NCBI GenBank assembly: GCA_039809865.1 | Contig: JBDHVW010000032.1 | Span: 14,975-78,974, forward strand | Origin: QWHO01 sp039809865 | GTDB lineage: Bacteria > Vulcanimicrobiota > Xenobia > Xenobiales > QWHO01 | Direction: 5' to 3' | DNA length: 64,000 bases | Part shown: one piece after another, positions 42,409 to 52,614 of the stretch | Layout of the letters: every line of letters starts with the position of its first letter | Position numbering within the stretch: position 1 is the stretch's first letter | Made by a program: the position numbers and the translations under genes | Notes under the pieces: generated by a model | Told to the model about the DNA's origin: nothing | Seen by the model: only the letters and a program-made list of their open reading frames with translations | The model's database searches: none

Positions 42409-45400
42409 ATGGATCAGGTCGAGGCGCTCCAGAAGCTGTGCGACGAGCGCGACGAGCAACTCGCGCAGATCGGCCAGGATCAGGACGCCGAGCTCCAGGC
42501 CCTGCAGCGCGAGAAGTCCGCTCTGGAGCTGGAGCTGGCCGAGAGCCGCGAGCTGCTCTCCACCATCATCACGCTGCAGAAGACGCCCCCGCTCGAGCAC
42601 GTGGCCGGAGCCGTGCGCGACGCGGGGCGCTGGCTGCGCGAGCGCCATTTGCGCCTCCTGGAGCAAGAGCTCGAGAACCGCTCCGCCGCGCTGACGGCAC
42701 AGGCCTCCGAGCTGGCCCGCACCCAGGAGCTGCTGCTGGCGCGCCAGGCCTCCATCCACGAGTTGCAGGCCGAGCTGGCCATGGCGCGCATGGACCAGCG
42801 CGCGCTGGAGCAGGAGCTGATCGAGCGCTCCCGCCAGCCCTCGCCCGAGCAGGAGGCCGAGCTCGAGCACCTGCGCAAGCGCGTCGGCGACCTGACCGAG
42901 AGCGTCTCGCGCCGGCGGGTGGCCATGGCGGGCTCGCGCCAGCGACTCTACGAGGAGCAAGAGTTCCTGCGGCGTGCCAGGAGCGAGCTGGCGGCCTCCA
43001 ACGAGCGGGTGGCCGAGCTGACGGCCTCGCAGGAGCAGCTGCAGGCGGCGCTGCACGAGCTCGAAAGCCAGCGGGCGCTGTTCGAGCGCTGGCTGGAGGA
43101 CGCGCGGGCCGAGGCGGACGAGGTCGAGTCTCTGCGGGCCCGCAATCGCACCCTGGAGGAAAGCCACGCGCTCACCCACGAGCGCCTGGAGCGCGTCGAG
43201 CTCGAGCGCGTGGCGCTGCAAGACGAGCTGAACGCCTCGCTGGGCGAGCGACAGGCGCTGGAGTCGCGCCTGGAAGGACTGCACACCCGCCTGACCGAGG
43301 TCGAGCGCGAGCGGATGGGCGCCGAAGAGACGCTGGACGCCCTGCGCTCGGCCCACTCGGACACCGAGTCACGGCTGATCAACGCGCAAATCCGCCTGAG
43401 CGAGATCGAGAGCGCGCGAGAGCAGGCCGAGCAACGCCTGACCGAGCGCGAGCGCGAGCTGGCCGTGGGAGCGGGCCTGCTGAAAGAGCTCCAGGAGCAA
43501 CGGCGCTTGCTGGAGACTCGCCTGGAGGGTCGCGAGCAGAAAATGGCCTCGCTCGAGTTCGAGCTCTCGGGCGGCGCGGAGCTCATGGGCGAGCTGCGCG
43601 ACCAGCGGCGCGAGATGGAGTCGCAACTCGAGGAGCTGCGCACGGTGCGGGGTGCCCTGGAGTCGCGGCTGGCCTCGCGCGAGCAAGATCTGGACGAGCT
43701 GCGGCGGCAGCACCTGGTCGAGCTGGAGACCGAGGTCGCCCGGCTGGCAACCGCGCTGGACGAAGCGCGCGCCGATTCGAGCCAGGTGGACGAGATGCGG
43801 GCTGCCTTCGAGGCCGAGGCGAGCGAGCTCAAAGCCCAGCTGGCCGACGCCCGGGCGCGCCTGGTGCAACGCGAGGCCGACATCCGGGCCGGCGCCGGCC
43901 TGCTGGACGAGCTGCAGGCCCAGCGCCGCTGGGCCGACGACCTGGTCGCCGGGCTCCAGGAAGAGCTGGAGGCGGCGCGTTACGCGGCCGAATCGCACCG
44001 CGAGACGGCGGGGCGCCTTCGCCGCGAGCTGGACGCCCTGCACGAGCGGCTCGAGTCGGGTCGGGAGCGCCGGGCCCAGCTGGAGGCGGAGCTGCTCGAC
44101 GCCAAAGGCCGCTTGCGCGCCCGCGAGCAGGACCTGGCCGCGGGCATGGGCCTGCTCGACGAGCTGCAAACCGACAACGACGCCCTGCGACGCGACCTGG
44201 ACGACCGGCTGCGCGCCCAGGGACAGAGAACCGAGAACGTCCAGGGCGAGCTGGAGCTGGCCCGCCAGCGCGTGCTGGCGCTGGAGTCCTCGCTCGAGCA
44301 GCAGGAGCGCGAGCTGAACGAGCTCGAGTCCGAGTTGGAGCTGGCCACCGAGGCGCGGGATGCGAGTCTGACCATGGTCAGCCAGCTGGACGGCCGACTG
44401 GCCGCCCGCGAGCTGTTCATGAACGTGGGCTCGGGGTTGCTGATCGAGCTGCAGAGCCTGCGCCGCCAGGCGGACGAATGGGAGCGCGGGGTGGCCGAGC
44501 GCGACCTGCTGCTGGACGCCGCCCGCTCCCGGCGCGAGGAGCTGCAGGACGCCCTGGAGACGCTCGACGCGCGGGTCGACACCCTGGAGAGCCAGCTGGC
44601 CGAAAGCGCCGAGGCGGCCGCGGAGCTACGCCGCTCGCGGGACGCGCTGGCAGACGAGGCAGCCCGGCTCCAGGCCGAGCTGGCCGCCGCCGAGGAGGCC
44701 CTCGAAGAGGCGCGTCCGCTGGCGCGCCGCGTGCTGACCATGGAGACCACCCTGGCCGAGGCCGAGGAGCGCGTGGGCCTGCTCGAGGCCGAGTTGGACG
44801 AGAAGCGTCCGCTGGCGCGGCGGGTGGCCTCGCTGGAGAGCGCGCTGGCCGAGGCCGAGGGGAAGGTCAGCGAGCGTGAGGACTCGCTCGGGGAGCAACG
44901 GGCACGGGTCGTCTCGCTGCAGAACCTGCTGGCTGCCGCCAAAATCAACTCGACCGAGCGGCACGCCGAGCTGACCGAAGCCCGGGCGCAGGTCGAATCG
45001 CTCACGGAAAACCTGGCCGAAGCCCGGGCGCGCATCGTCACGCTGGAAAGCGAGCTGGCCACGGCCGAAGAGTTGTTGGGCGAGCTCTCGAGCCTGGAGC
45101 GCGAGCTCGAGGCCAGCACGCAACTCCTCGAGGAAGCCGAGCTGAATCAGGGCATGCTGGAGGCCCGCAACGCCGAGCTGGTCGCCGCCCGCGACGAGCG
45201 TGAGAGGCAGCTCGAGCTGCTGCGGCCCATCGTGCAGAGCTCGCACGAGCGCCTGTCGCATCTCGAGCTGGAGCGCCTGGAGCTGGAGGAGCAGCTGGCC
45301 GGGGTGCTGCGCTATCACGTCGAGCTCGAGCGCAACCTGGCCGAGCGCCCCCACACCGCTGAAGTGACCGAGCTGAAGAACCTCCTGCGCGAGGCTGACG

Positions 45401-48400
45401 GCCGGCGCGAGATCCTCGAGGAGTCGCTGCACGCGGCCCACGAGCGCGTGGTGCAAGCTCAGTCCGAGCTGGAGCAGAACTTCGAGCGGCTGGCCGAGGC
45501 GGTGACGACCCGCGCCGTACTCGAGCGGCGCACGGACGATCTCGGACGCGAGCTGGACATTCTGCGCGAGCGCTCCGACGAGCGCGAATTGGAACGGCTC
45601 GAGCTGGAGCGCCGTCTGGAAGCAGTTCGCCGCCAGGCGGACGACTCCGAGCTGGCCCGGATGGAGCTCGAGGAAGAGCTCCAGAAAACGCAGGATCGCG
45701 TCACGTCCCGCGACGACGACCTCTCCGAGCTGCTCGCCCGGGCCGAGGAAGCCGCCGCCCGCCGCGAGGAGCTCGAGCTGCAGCTGACGGCCGTGCGCGA
45801 GCAGCTGGACGCCTCGCAGAAATACGTGAGCGAGAAGGCCGCGCAGGTCGAATCTTTGACCGAAGAGATGCGGCTCGTTCGGGAGCGGGCCGAGGCTTCG
45901 GAACAGAGGCGATTGGAGCTCGAGGAGCAGCTCGCGAGGCTGCGCGCCGAGGTCGAGAGCGAACGCACCGGGCTCGAAGAGCAGCAGGCGGCTCTGCGCG
46001 CCCAGTTGGCGGTGACCGAGCGCGAGCGGGTCGAACTGGAGGAGCAGCTCGACCGCCTGCGCCAGGAGGCCGAGACAACCTCGACAGAGCTCGGCAGACT
46101 GCGAGCGGAGCTGGCCGAGGCCGCGCGCGAGCGAATGGAGCTCGAGGGCCATCTGGAAGGCGTCCGCACAGAGCTGGAAAGCCTGCGGATCGGCACGGGC
46201 GAGGAGTTGGCGGAAGCGCATCGCGTCGTGCAGCGCCTGGAGGGCGAGCGCTCGGACCTCGAGGAGCAACTGGCCAACCTGCGGGCCACCGTGGACGCAC
46301 AGCTGGACGGCACCGAGATGCTGCGCCAGAAAGTTCAGGCGGGCGAGCTGAGCCGCCTGGCCCTGGAGGAAGAGCTCGCCAACCTGCGCCGGGCAGGCTC
46401 CAGCGACGAGGCAGAGCTGGCCCGGATGGAGCTGGAGGAGCAGCTCGAAAAGCTGCGGAGCGCCGCCGAGGAGAACGAGCTGGAGCTCCTGATCCGGAAC
46501 GAGGAGCTGGAGAAGGACCTGGCCTCGGCGCAGGCCCGCGTGCGGGAGCTGGAGAGCTCGCTGGCCGAAACGGTCAGCCAGCTGCAGGGCCTGGAAAATC
46601 AGGTCCCCGAGGACGGAGCGCGAGTCCAAGAGCTGGAGCAAGAGCTGGCGGACGCGCAGACCCGCGTGCGCGAGCTGACCGAGTCCGGGGAGCGGATCGC
46701 CGAGTTAGAGCGCGCGCTGGCAGAGCTGGAGAGCCAGCTGGACGCCGAGCAGGACCGCGCGAACGAGCTGCAAGAGGCCCTGGGCGACTCCGAGGCCGAC
46801 CTGGAGCGCCTGCGCCAGCGCCTGCCTGAAGATCACCCCGAGCCCGAGATCCTGGCCGAGGCGCGCGCCCGCATCGTGGAGCTGGAGGCCCGGTTGCTCA
46901 AGGTGGGTTCGGACGCCGAGGAGTGGATGAGTGCCGAGCTGCGGACGGCGGTGGAGCGCAGCGCCGTGCTGGAAGCGGACCAGGTCGTGCTGAACGCGCA
47001 GTTGCACGACACGCGTTCGCGCGTGAGCGAACTGGAGACGGCCCGAGCAAGGCTCGAGGCCGAGCTCGTCGCTGCCAGCGAGCGGGTCACCGAGCTGGAG
47101 TCCTCGACCGAGGCCCGCGACCGCGTGGCCGAGCTGGAGGCCGAGCGCGTCGTCCTGGAGGCCCAACTGGACGAGAGCCGCTCGCGCATCGCCGCTCTCG
47201 AGACCGCCGAGGCGCGCGTCCGTGAACTGGAAGTGGAGCTGGGCGAGACCGAGCGCGTGCGCCTGCGCGAGCTGGAGCAGGCCCGAGCCGGGCACCGCGA
47301 GGCCGGAGCCGCCACCCTCGAGTTGGAGCAGTCGCTGGCCGGATACGAGCAGGCCCGCGCGCGGGTCCAGGAGCTGGAGCAGACCGTGGCCGGAGCCCGC
47401 GAGCGCACGGCCGAGCCCCTGGCGCGCATCGCGCTGCTCGAGTCCGAGCAGGCCCGGCTGAAGAAAGGCCGCTCGAGCAAGAACAAGAAAATTCGCCTCA
47501 AAGAGATCGAGACCGAGCTGGCCGAGGCCCGCATGGTCAACACCTTCCTGGACGAGCAGAACCTGGCCGCCGAGCTGGAGACCGCGCGCCAGCAGCTGCG
47601 CCATCTGGAGGAGAGCCTTCCCGGCGGAGGCCAGGGTGAGACCCGCCTGCGCAAGCTCGAGTCGATCCTGGAAGCGCAACGCGAGAAAGAGCGCGAGGCG
47701 CTCCAGCAGCTCCGCGCCCTGGAGACCCCGGGCGGAGAGCTGCAGCTGCGCCTGTCCGAGGCCGAGGCGAAGCTGCGCAGCCTGGAGTCCGAGCACGCCG
47801 CGGCGCTGAGCCGCCTGGACGAGGCCGAGCGGTCGCGCCCGACCTGGCCCTCCGAGGCTGCGCTACAGCGCGTGCGCCAGCTCGAGCTCGAGCTGGAGGA
47901 CGCTCCCCGCAGCCGTACGGCTTCGGCCAAGACCCGCCTGCGCCAGCTGGAAACGGCTCTCGAGGAAGCTCGCGAGGCCGTCGCCGCCGAGACTCGCATC
48001 GGCGAGTTGGAAACCGAGCTGAGGGAAACGCGCCGCCAGCACCGCGAGTCCTCCGAATCCATCGGCCGTGAGCTGGAGGAAGCGCGCGCCGAGCAGAGCC
48101 ATCTGCACGATCAACTTGCCTCGGACCAGGTCCGCGTCGCCGAGTTGTTGCGTCTGCTGGCAGCTCGCGAGCCCGGCGTGGCCGACCAGGCCCGCCTGGC
48201 GGAGCTGGAACGTCTGCTGGCCGAGCGCACGGCCGAGCTGGAGCGCCTTCTGGCAGAGAGGCCCGAGGAGTCGCACTCGGAACGGATTCGGGAGCTGGAA
48301 GAAGCCCGGCGCCAGGACCAGGAATGGATCGGTGAGCTCGAGCGCGAGACCCAGCGCCAGTCCGAGCGAGCCGGGACTGAGCTGCACGACCTCTCGCTGG

Positions 48401-50400
48401 CTCGCGCGGCCGACGAAGCTCGCATCGCCGAGCTGGAGACGGCGCTGGCCGAGAGTCTCCCCGGGTCCGATGTCGCGATGGCTCGGGCGGCCGACCAGGA
48501 CCGAATCGCCCAGCTTGAAAAGGCTCTCGCTGACGCTTCGGAAACGAACGCCGCCCGGATCACCGAATTGGAGACGGCCCTGGCCGCCCATTCCCTCCAG
48601 CCCGACCTGGACAGTCGAGTGGCCGAGGCCCGCGCCGCCGACCAGGCCCGCATCGCCGAGCTGGAGCAAGCCCTGGCCGAGACCCTCCTCGCCGACGCCC
48701 GCGCCGCCGATCAGGCCCGCATCGCCGAGCTCGAGCAGGCCCTGGCCAGGCCCGAGCCCGACCTGGAGACTCTCCTCCACGAAGCCCGCGCCGCCGACCT
48801 GGCCCGCATCGCCGAGCTGGAGCAGGCCCTGGCCGAGCCCGAGACTCTCCTCGCCGACGCCCGCGCAGCCGACCTGGCCCGCATCGCCGAGCTGGAGCAG
48901 GCCCTGGCCGAGCGTCCCGCCGAGCCCGAGCCCGACCTGGAGACTCTCCTCAACGACGCCCGCTCAGCCGACCAGGCCCGCATCGCCGAGCTGGAGAAGG
49001 CCCTGGCCGAGAAGCCGTCCCCAGACGAACAGCTCGAGCAGGCGACACGCGCTCTCGAGACCGAGCTGCAGGAAGCCCGGTCCGGCGCCGAGCAGGCCGC
49101 CACGCGCCAGAAGCAACTCGAGCACCTGGTCCACGAGCTCGAGCACGCGCGCACCGAGTTCGGCCAGTCGGTCACGGCCCAGCTCGACGCCGCCGAGGAG
49201 CGCCAGCGCGAGCTGGAGGCCAAGCTCGCCGCCCTCGAGGAGCGCGACGAGGAGCGGGCGCTGCAGCAGCTCCAGGCCACCCTCAAGGCCCGCGAGAACG
49301 ACCTGGCCGAGTTGACCACCACATTGGGCACTCGCTCGGTCCAGCTGACCGAGGCCGAGCAGCAGATCGCGACTCTGCAAGCCCAATTGCTGCGGCAGAA
49401 CGCCTCCGTGCCGGCCACTCCCGCCGAGGAAGCGCCCGTGTTCGAGGCGCCAGCCCCCATCATCCGCCTGCAGGCCAGTTGGGACGGCCAGTACCTGTTT
49501 GCCCAGGTCGGCGAGGAGGCCTGGCTCGAGCACCGGGGCAAGGTCGTCTGGAAACACCCCATCCCGGCGGTGCAGCGCCTCAACTGGGTGGGCAACAACG
49601 GCGAGGCGGTGTTCAGCCAGGATCTGGGCGGGGTCGTGCGCTACTTCCCCGACGACTCGACGCCGAAAGAGGTCACTTTCCTCAAGACCGGCGCCGAGCA
49701 CGGCCACCTCGGCAAGCTGCGCGTCCACGTGGACGGACGCACGATGTGCTACGAAAAGATGGTCCCCGAGCAGAAGCTCAGCGAGAAGATCTTCCGCCTG
49801 CTCGGCTCGCGCAAGAACCAGCTCGGCTCTTTGAACCACTCGATCGGCCTCCTGGACCTGCACACCGGCGGCTCCACCAGCTACGTGTCGGCGGTGCTGC
49901 CCCGCGTGCGCGAGGAGCGCTTCTGGTGGGAGATCTCGCCCTATTTCGGGCACCTCTGCGTGGGTCTGACCGAGAACTCCGGGTTCTTCTTCCGCGTCAT
50001 CAGCATCACCCAGCGGGCGCTCGCGGGCGAGTTCCGCCTGGCCGTCAAGGACATCTCCCAGCTCTGGGTCAACGACCAGGGCACCGTGCTCATCGACGTA
50101 GACGGGCGCGAGAGCAACCAGCTCGAGTTGCACGATCGCCAGCGGCGCCTCCCGCTCACGCGCCCGGCCGACTCGACCGTCTTGCGCCTGGGGCCGGGCT
50201 GGATCGCCTATCAGACCCCGGAAACCCTCATCATCAAGAACTTCGACGATCGCGAGCTGACGCGCCTCGACCTGGACTACCTGAACCGCCCGGGTTTGCT
50301 GCACCGTCTGCGCGTCACCGAGCAGGGCGAGCTGGACCTGCTCAAGCTCGAGGACGGGAAGCTCAGCTTCGAGCGCAGCAACCTCAAGATCGGCTCCTAG
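42409..50400 (+). CDS. Giant coiled-coil protein with C-terminal propeller-like domain
   Basis: 2,663 residues from ATG at 42409. The frame is open further to 42250, and CTG at 42268 would add ~47 protein-like residues (YETQAEFGSSYEPP...), so the true start may lie there. Residues ~1-2350 are an almost uninterrupted heptad coiled coil rich in Leu, Glu, Arg and Ala (repeated LELEEQL, RVRELE, ARIAELEQALAE). If straight and helical that spans about 350 nm. Near-identical tandem units occur at ~2070-2200. The last ~310 residues (IIRLQASWDGQYLFAQ onward) look like short beta-strands with Trp/Gly turns, as in a propeller. No signal or membrane segment. Probably a cytoskeletal or surface-spanning tether; function unknown. 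Confidence 0.9.
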   Translation: MDQVEALQKLCDERDEQLAQIGQDQDAELQALQREKSALELELAESRELLSTIITLQKTPPLEHVAGAVRDAGRWLRERHLRLLEQELENRSAALTAQASELARTQELLLARQASIHELQAELAMARMDQRALEQELIERSRQPSPEQEAELEHLRKRVGDLTESVSRRRVAMAGSRQRLYEEQEFLRRARSELAASNERVAELTASQEQLQAALHELESQRALFERWLEDARAEADEVESLRARNRTLEESHALTHERLERVELERVALQDELNASLGERQALESRLEGLHTRLTEVERERMGAEETLDALRSAHSDTESRLINAQIRLSEIESAREQAEQRLTERERELAVGAGLLKELQEQRRLLETRLEGREQKMASLEFELSGGAELMGELRDQRREMESQLEELRTVRGALESRLASREQDLDELRRQHLVELETEVARLATALDEARADSSQVDEMRAAFEAEASELKAQLADARARLVQREADIRAGAGLLDELQAQRRWADDLVAGLQEELEAARYAAESHRETAGRLRRELDALHERLESGRERRAQLEAELLDAKGRLRAREQDLAAGMGLLDELQTDNDALRRDLDDRLRAQGQRTENVQGELELARQRVLALESSLEQQERELNELESELELATEARDASLTMVSQLDGRLAARELFMNVGSGLLIELQSLRRQADEWERGVAERDLLLDAARSRREELQDALETLDARVDTLESQLAESAEAAAELRRSRDALADEAARLQAELAAAEEALEEARPLARRVLTMETTLAEAEERVGLLEAELDEKRPLARRVASLESALAEAEGKVSEREDSLGEQRARVVSLQNLLAAAKINSTERHAELTEARAQVESLTENLAEARARIVTLESELATAEELLGELSSLERELEASTQLLEEAELNQGMLEARNAELVAARDERERQLELLRPIVQSSHERLSHLELERLELEEQLAGVLRYHVELERNLAERPHTAEVTELKNLLREADGRREILEESLHAAHERVVQAQSELEQNFERLAEAVTTRAVLERRTDDLGRELDILRERSDERELERLELERRLEAVRRQADDSELARMELEEELQKTQDRVTSRDDDLSELLARAEEAAARREELELQLTAVREQLDASQKYVSEKAAQVESLTEEMRLVRERAEASEQRRLELEEQLARLRAEVESERTGLEEQQAALRAQLAVTERERVELEEQLDRLRQEAETTSTELGRLRAELAEAARERMELEGHLEGVRTELESLRIGTGEELAEAHRVVQRLEGERSDLEEQLANLRATVDAQLDGTEMLRQKVQAGELSRLALEEELANLRRAGSSDEAELARMELEEQLEKLRSAAEENELELLIRNEELEKDLASAQARVRELESSLAETVSQLQGLENQVPEDGARVQELEQELADAQTRVRELTESGERIAELERALAELESQLDAEQDRANELQEALGDSEADLERLRQRLPEDHPEPEILAEARARIVELEARLLKVGSDAEEWMSAELRTAVERSAVLEADQVVLNAQLHDTRSRVSELETARARLEAELVAASERVTELESSTEARDRVAELEAERVVLEAQLDESRSRIAALETAEARVRELEVELGETERVRLRELEQARAGHREAGAATLELEQSLAGYEQARARVQELEQTVAGARERTAEPLARIALLESEQARLKKGRSSKNKKIRLKEIETELAEARMVNTFLDEQNLAAELETARQQLRHLEESLPGGGQGETRLRKLESILEAQREKEREALQQLRALETPGGELQLRLSEAEAKLRSLESEHAAALSRLDEAERSRPTWPSEAALQRVRQLELELEDAPRSRTASAKTRLRQLETALEEAREAVAAETRIGELETELRETRRQHRESSESIGRELEEARAEQSHLHDQLASDQVRVAELLRLLAAREPGVADQARLAELERLLAERTAELERLLAERPEESHSERIRELEEARRQDQEWIGELERETQRQSERAGTELHDLSLARAADEARIAELETALAESLPGSDVAMARAADQDRIAQLEKALADASETNAARITELETALAAHSLQPDLDSRVAEARAADQARIAELEQALAETLLADARAADQARIAELEQALARPEPDLETLLHEARAADLARIAELEQALAEPETLLADARAADLARIAELEQALAERPAEPEPDLETLLNDARSADQARIAELEKALAEKPSPDEQLEQATRALETELQEARSGAEQAATRQKQLEHLVHELEHARTEFGQSVTAQLDAAEERQRELEAKLAALEERDEERALQQLQATLKARENDLAELTTTLGTRSVQLTEAEQQIATLQAQLLRQNASVPATPAEEAPVFEAPAPIIRLQASWDGQYLFAQVGEEAWLEHRGKVVWKHPIPAVQRLNWVGNNGEAVFSQDLGGVVRYFPDDSTPKEVTFLKTGAEHGHLGKLRVHVDGRTMCYEKMVPEQKLSEKIFRLLGSRKNQLGSLNHSIGLLDLHTGGSTSYVSAVLPRVREERFWWEISPYFGHLCVGLTENSGFFFRVISITQRALAGEFRLAVKDISQLWVNDQGTVLIDVDGRESNQLELHDRQRRLPLTRPADSTVLRLGPGWIAYQTPETLIIKNFDDRELTRLDLDYLNRPGLLHRLRVTEQGELDLLKLEDGKLSFERSNLKIGS
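48622..49010 (+). repeat. Tandem near-identical coding repeats inside the coiled coil
   Basis: The 18-20-codon phrase ARAADQARIAELEQALAE and close variants repeat at least five times (around 48627, 48696, 48786, 48858, 48957) with high DNA identity. Recent in-frame duplication within the coiled coil; such tracts are prone to length changes and assembly collapse. Confidence 0.75.
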
Positions 50401-50403
50401 CCT

Positions 50404-51609
50404 CTACAGGAGCAACCAGGTCCAGGCGGCCCCCAGCGTCAACAGCGTGATCGGTACGCCGGCGCGCAGGTAGTAGAGGAAGCTCAAGTCGGCGTGAGGC
50501 TTGGCCTGCTCGGCCACGATGAGGTTGGCGACCGAGCCTAACAGCGTCAGATTGCCCGCCAGCGTGCTCGAGCAGGCCACCATCAACCACCCGAGCGGGG
50601 TCTGGACCATGGGACGCAGCAACAGGACAGCCGGAACGTTCGAGACCAGGTTGCTCAACACCGAGGTCAGCAGGCCGAACTGCGCCATGCCCGGGCCGGT
50701 CAGGCTCTGCAGCCAGCGCACGATCACCTCCGACCACCCACTGGTCTGGATGGCTCCCGTCACGATGAACAGGCCGCTGAAGAAGACCAGCAGCTGCCAG
50801 TCGAAGTCGGCGAAAATGCGCTGCGTATCCACCCGGCGCGAAACCAACAGTCCCGAGGTGGCCAGCAGGGCCGCTTTGGCGATGCCCACTCCGCAGACGA
50901 ACATTACCAGCAGAGCCGCAATGCACAGCAAGCACTTACGGAACAGGGCCAGCCGCAGAGTGAACTCGGGGGAGCGCGGCTCCCATTCCGGGCCGCCCCG
51001 GAACTCGGACGGATAGACCAGAACCAGCACCAGAAAAGCGATCACCAGTCCCGCCAGCGAAATCGGCGCCAGGGAGCGGAAGAACTCCACGTAGGACAGG
51101 CCGGAGGAGTGGCCGATCAGCATGTTCTGCGGGTTGCCCGTCAGCGTGCACACCGAGCCGATGTTGGCCGAAACGGCGACGCCCACGAGATAGGGACGCG
51201 GGTCGCGCTCGAGCGCCAGGGTCACCTCCACCACCAGCGGGGTGAGCATCAGGCAGATGGTGTCGTTGAGAAACAGGGCCGACAGGACGGCACAGGTCAG
51301 CAGCACCAGCCCCAGCAGGCTCTTGGGGCCACGCGCCAGGCGCATCACCCGGGCCGTAACCCAGCCAAAGAATCCGCACAGGCGCAGGTTGGAGTTGAGC
51401 ACCATCATCGAGAAGAGCAGCGTAAGGGTGGGAAGATCGAGCGCGTGAAACGCCTGCTCCATCGTGATGGCGTTCAGGCCCAGCAAGACCGCGGCCCCGA
51501 AGAGCGCGATGGCGGCCCGGTTCGCGCGCAGCCAGGGCCAGCGTCCCACGGCCACGCCCACGTAGGTGGCGACCACGACCAGGAGGATCAGCACGTCAGC
51601 TCCGACCAC
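50404..51609 (-). CDS. SLC13/ArsB-type anion transporter
   Basis: 401 residues from a start at 51609. About 10-12 hydrophobic helices. FLNDTICLMLTPLV and TGNPQNMLIG are the signature loops of the SLC13/CitMHS/ArsB ion-transporter superfamily (YbiR-like), repeated in inverted form near SNVPAVLLLRP and LTLLGSVANLIVAE. Likely Na+- or H+-coupled transport of an anion such as arsenite, silicate or a dicarboxylate; substrate not decided. Inner membrane. Its stop lies four bases from the coiled-coil gene's stop, a convergent pair. Confidence 0.9.
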   Translation of the reverse strand: MVGADVLILLVVVATYVGVAVGRWPWLRANRAAIALFGAAVLLGLNAITMEQAFHALDLPTLTLLFSMMVLNSNLRLCGFFGWVTARVMRLARGPKSLLGLVLLTCAVLSALFLNDTICLMLTPLVVEVTLALERDPRPYLVGVAVSANIGSVCTLTGNPQNMLIGHSSGLSYVEFFRSLAPISLAGLVIAFLVLVLVYPSEFRGGPEWEPRSPEFTLRLALFRKCLLCIAALLVMFVCGVGIAKAALLATSGLLVSRRVDTQRIFADFDWQLLVFFSGLFIVTGAIQTSGWSEVIVRWLQSLTGPGMAQFGLLTSVLSNLVSNVPAVLLLRPMVQTPLGWLMVACSSTLAGNLTLLGSVANLIVAEQAKPHADLSFLYYLRAGVPITLLTLGAAWTWLLL

Positions 51610-51713
51610 CTGATCGACGTGAGACGGCCAGGCTCTCGAGGTTGGCCGGCACCGTGAGCCGTTGAATCTGCATGGCTTCGAGCAGTTTCCTCCAGGGACC
51701 TGAAAATGGAGTG

Positions 51714-51740
51714 AAAGCCACCGGGGAAACCGGTGGCTTT
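51714..51740 (-). terminator. Hairpin terminator after the Ig-like gene
   Basis: An 11-bp perfect stem AAAGCCACCGG / CCGGTGGCTTT with a 5-nt loop lies 23 nt past the stop of the minus-strand Ig-like gene. On that strand the stem ends in CTTT and is followed by CACTCCATTTT, a moderate U-tract. The best intrinsic terminator in the window. Confidence 0.75.
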
Positions 51741-51762
51741 CGCAGGGCAGCCAGGTTGCGTG

Positions 51763-52473
51763 TTAGCGAGCCGGGATGGTTCCGAAGCCCGGGGCCGGCG
51801 TCGAGCCCGGGTTGGGGTTGGTGGGGTCCAGGGCCGTGGTGCCGGCGCGGTTCACTTCCAGGTTCAACACCACTTCGTTGGACTCCATGTTGTAGATGTT
51901 CTTGGCCCGAACCCGCAACACGAGGTCGGAGTTGACGGGGGCCTTCGTGCTCATGTTGAGCGTCCAGTTGCCGTTCTCGTCGGCCGAGGTGTTGCCGACG
52001 GCGTCCCCGGTCACCTCGATCTTGGTGCCCGGCGTGGCGGTGCCGTTCAGCGTGAAGGTCTGAGCCACTTTGGCCTTGTTCACAGGCGAGCTGACGTTGA
52101 CGGCCAGGCGCGTGCGGTCAGTAGTGGTGGTCGAGGCGGCCGGGCCGCCCGAGCGCGGGAAACTCAACACCAGGGGCTTGCTCATATTGCCACGCGCATC
52201 CCGGGCCACCACGCTGAGGTCGACGGGATCGCCCGAGCTCAGCGTCTGGGCATCGAGCTCCAGCAGCCAGTTGCCGTTCTTGTCGGCTTTGACGTCGCCC
52301 GCCAGGTCGCCGGTGACCAGCACGCGGGAGTAAGGAGCCGCGGTGCCCGTCAGGGTCACCACGTTCCCGACCGTAGCGCCGTTCCCGGGCGTCTCGACGC
52401 GCAGGGCCGGCTGGGCCAGAGCGACGCTGGCCACAAACAGACCGGCGGCGCAGAACGTGAAAAACTTCTTCAT
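51763..52473 (-). CDS. Exported protein with two bacterial Ig-like domains
   Basis: 236 residues from ATG at 52473 with GGAGG upstream. Signal peptide MKKFFTFCAAGLFVASVALAQ. Two ~85-residue Ig-like (Big/CARDB-type) units: residues ~24-110 and ~122-210, each with a G-T-A-x-P-x-x-x-V-x-V-T-G-D strand, a D-x-N-G-N-W turn and a closing (R)A-x-N strand. A Pro/Asn-rich tail (TNPNPGSTPAPG) ends it. Probably periplasmic or surface-exposed, binding sugars or proteins. Stands alone, with its own terminator. Confidence 0.88.
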   Translation of the reverse strand: MKKFFTFCAAGLFVASVALAQPALRVETPGNGATVGNVVTLTGTAAPYSRVLVTGDLAGDVKADKNGNWLLELDAQTLSSGDPVDLSVVARDARGNMSKPLVLSFPRSGGPAASTTTTDRTRLAVNVSSPVNKAKVAQTFTLNGTATPGTKIEVTGDAVGNTSADENGNWTLNMSTKAPVNSDLVLRVRAKNIYNMESNEVVLNLEVNRAGTTALDPTNPNPGSTPAPGFGTIPAR

Positions 52474-52614
52474 CGAGGGATTTCCTCCAAAAAATCTTGT
52501 TTCTGTCACGATTATGCGCCGCACGCGCGGCCAGGACAGGGCACCCGGATCACCGGTTCAGGTGGGACAAAAGTACACAAAAAGGCAAGGTGGCCCGCCC
52601 GCGGAGGTGATAGA

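Noticed and set aside
44626..46641. Long minus-strand frames inside the coiled-coil gene.
   Set aside because: They are the complement of GAG/CTG-rich heptad codons (Leu/Gln/Gly-rich shadows) with no start signals.
48622..49010. Regular repeats suggestive of CRISPR.
   Set aside because: They are in-frame coding repeats without unique spacers.
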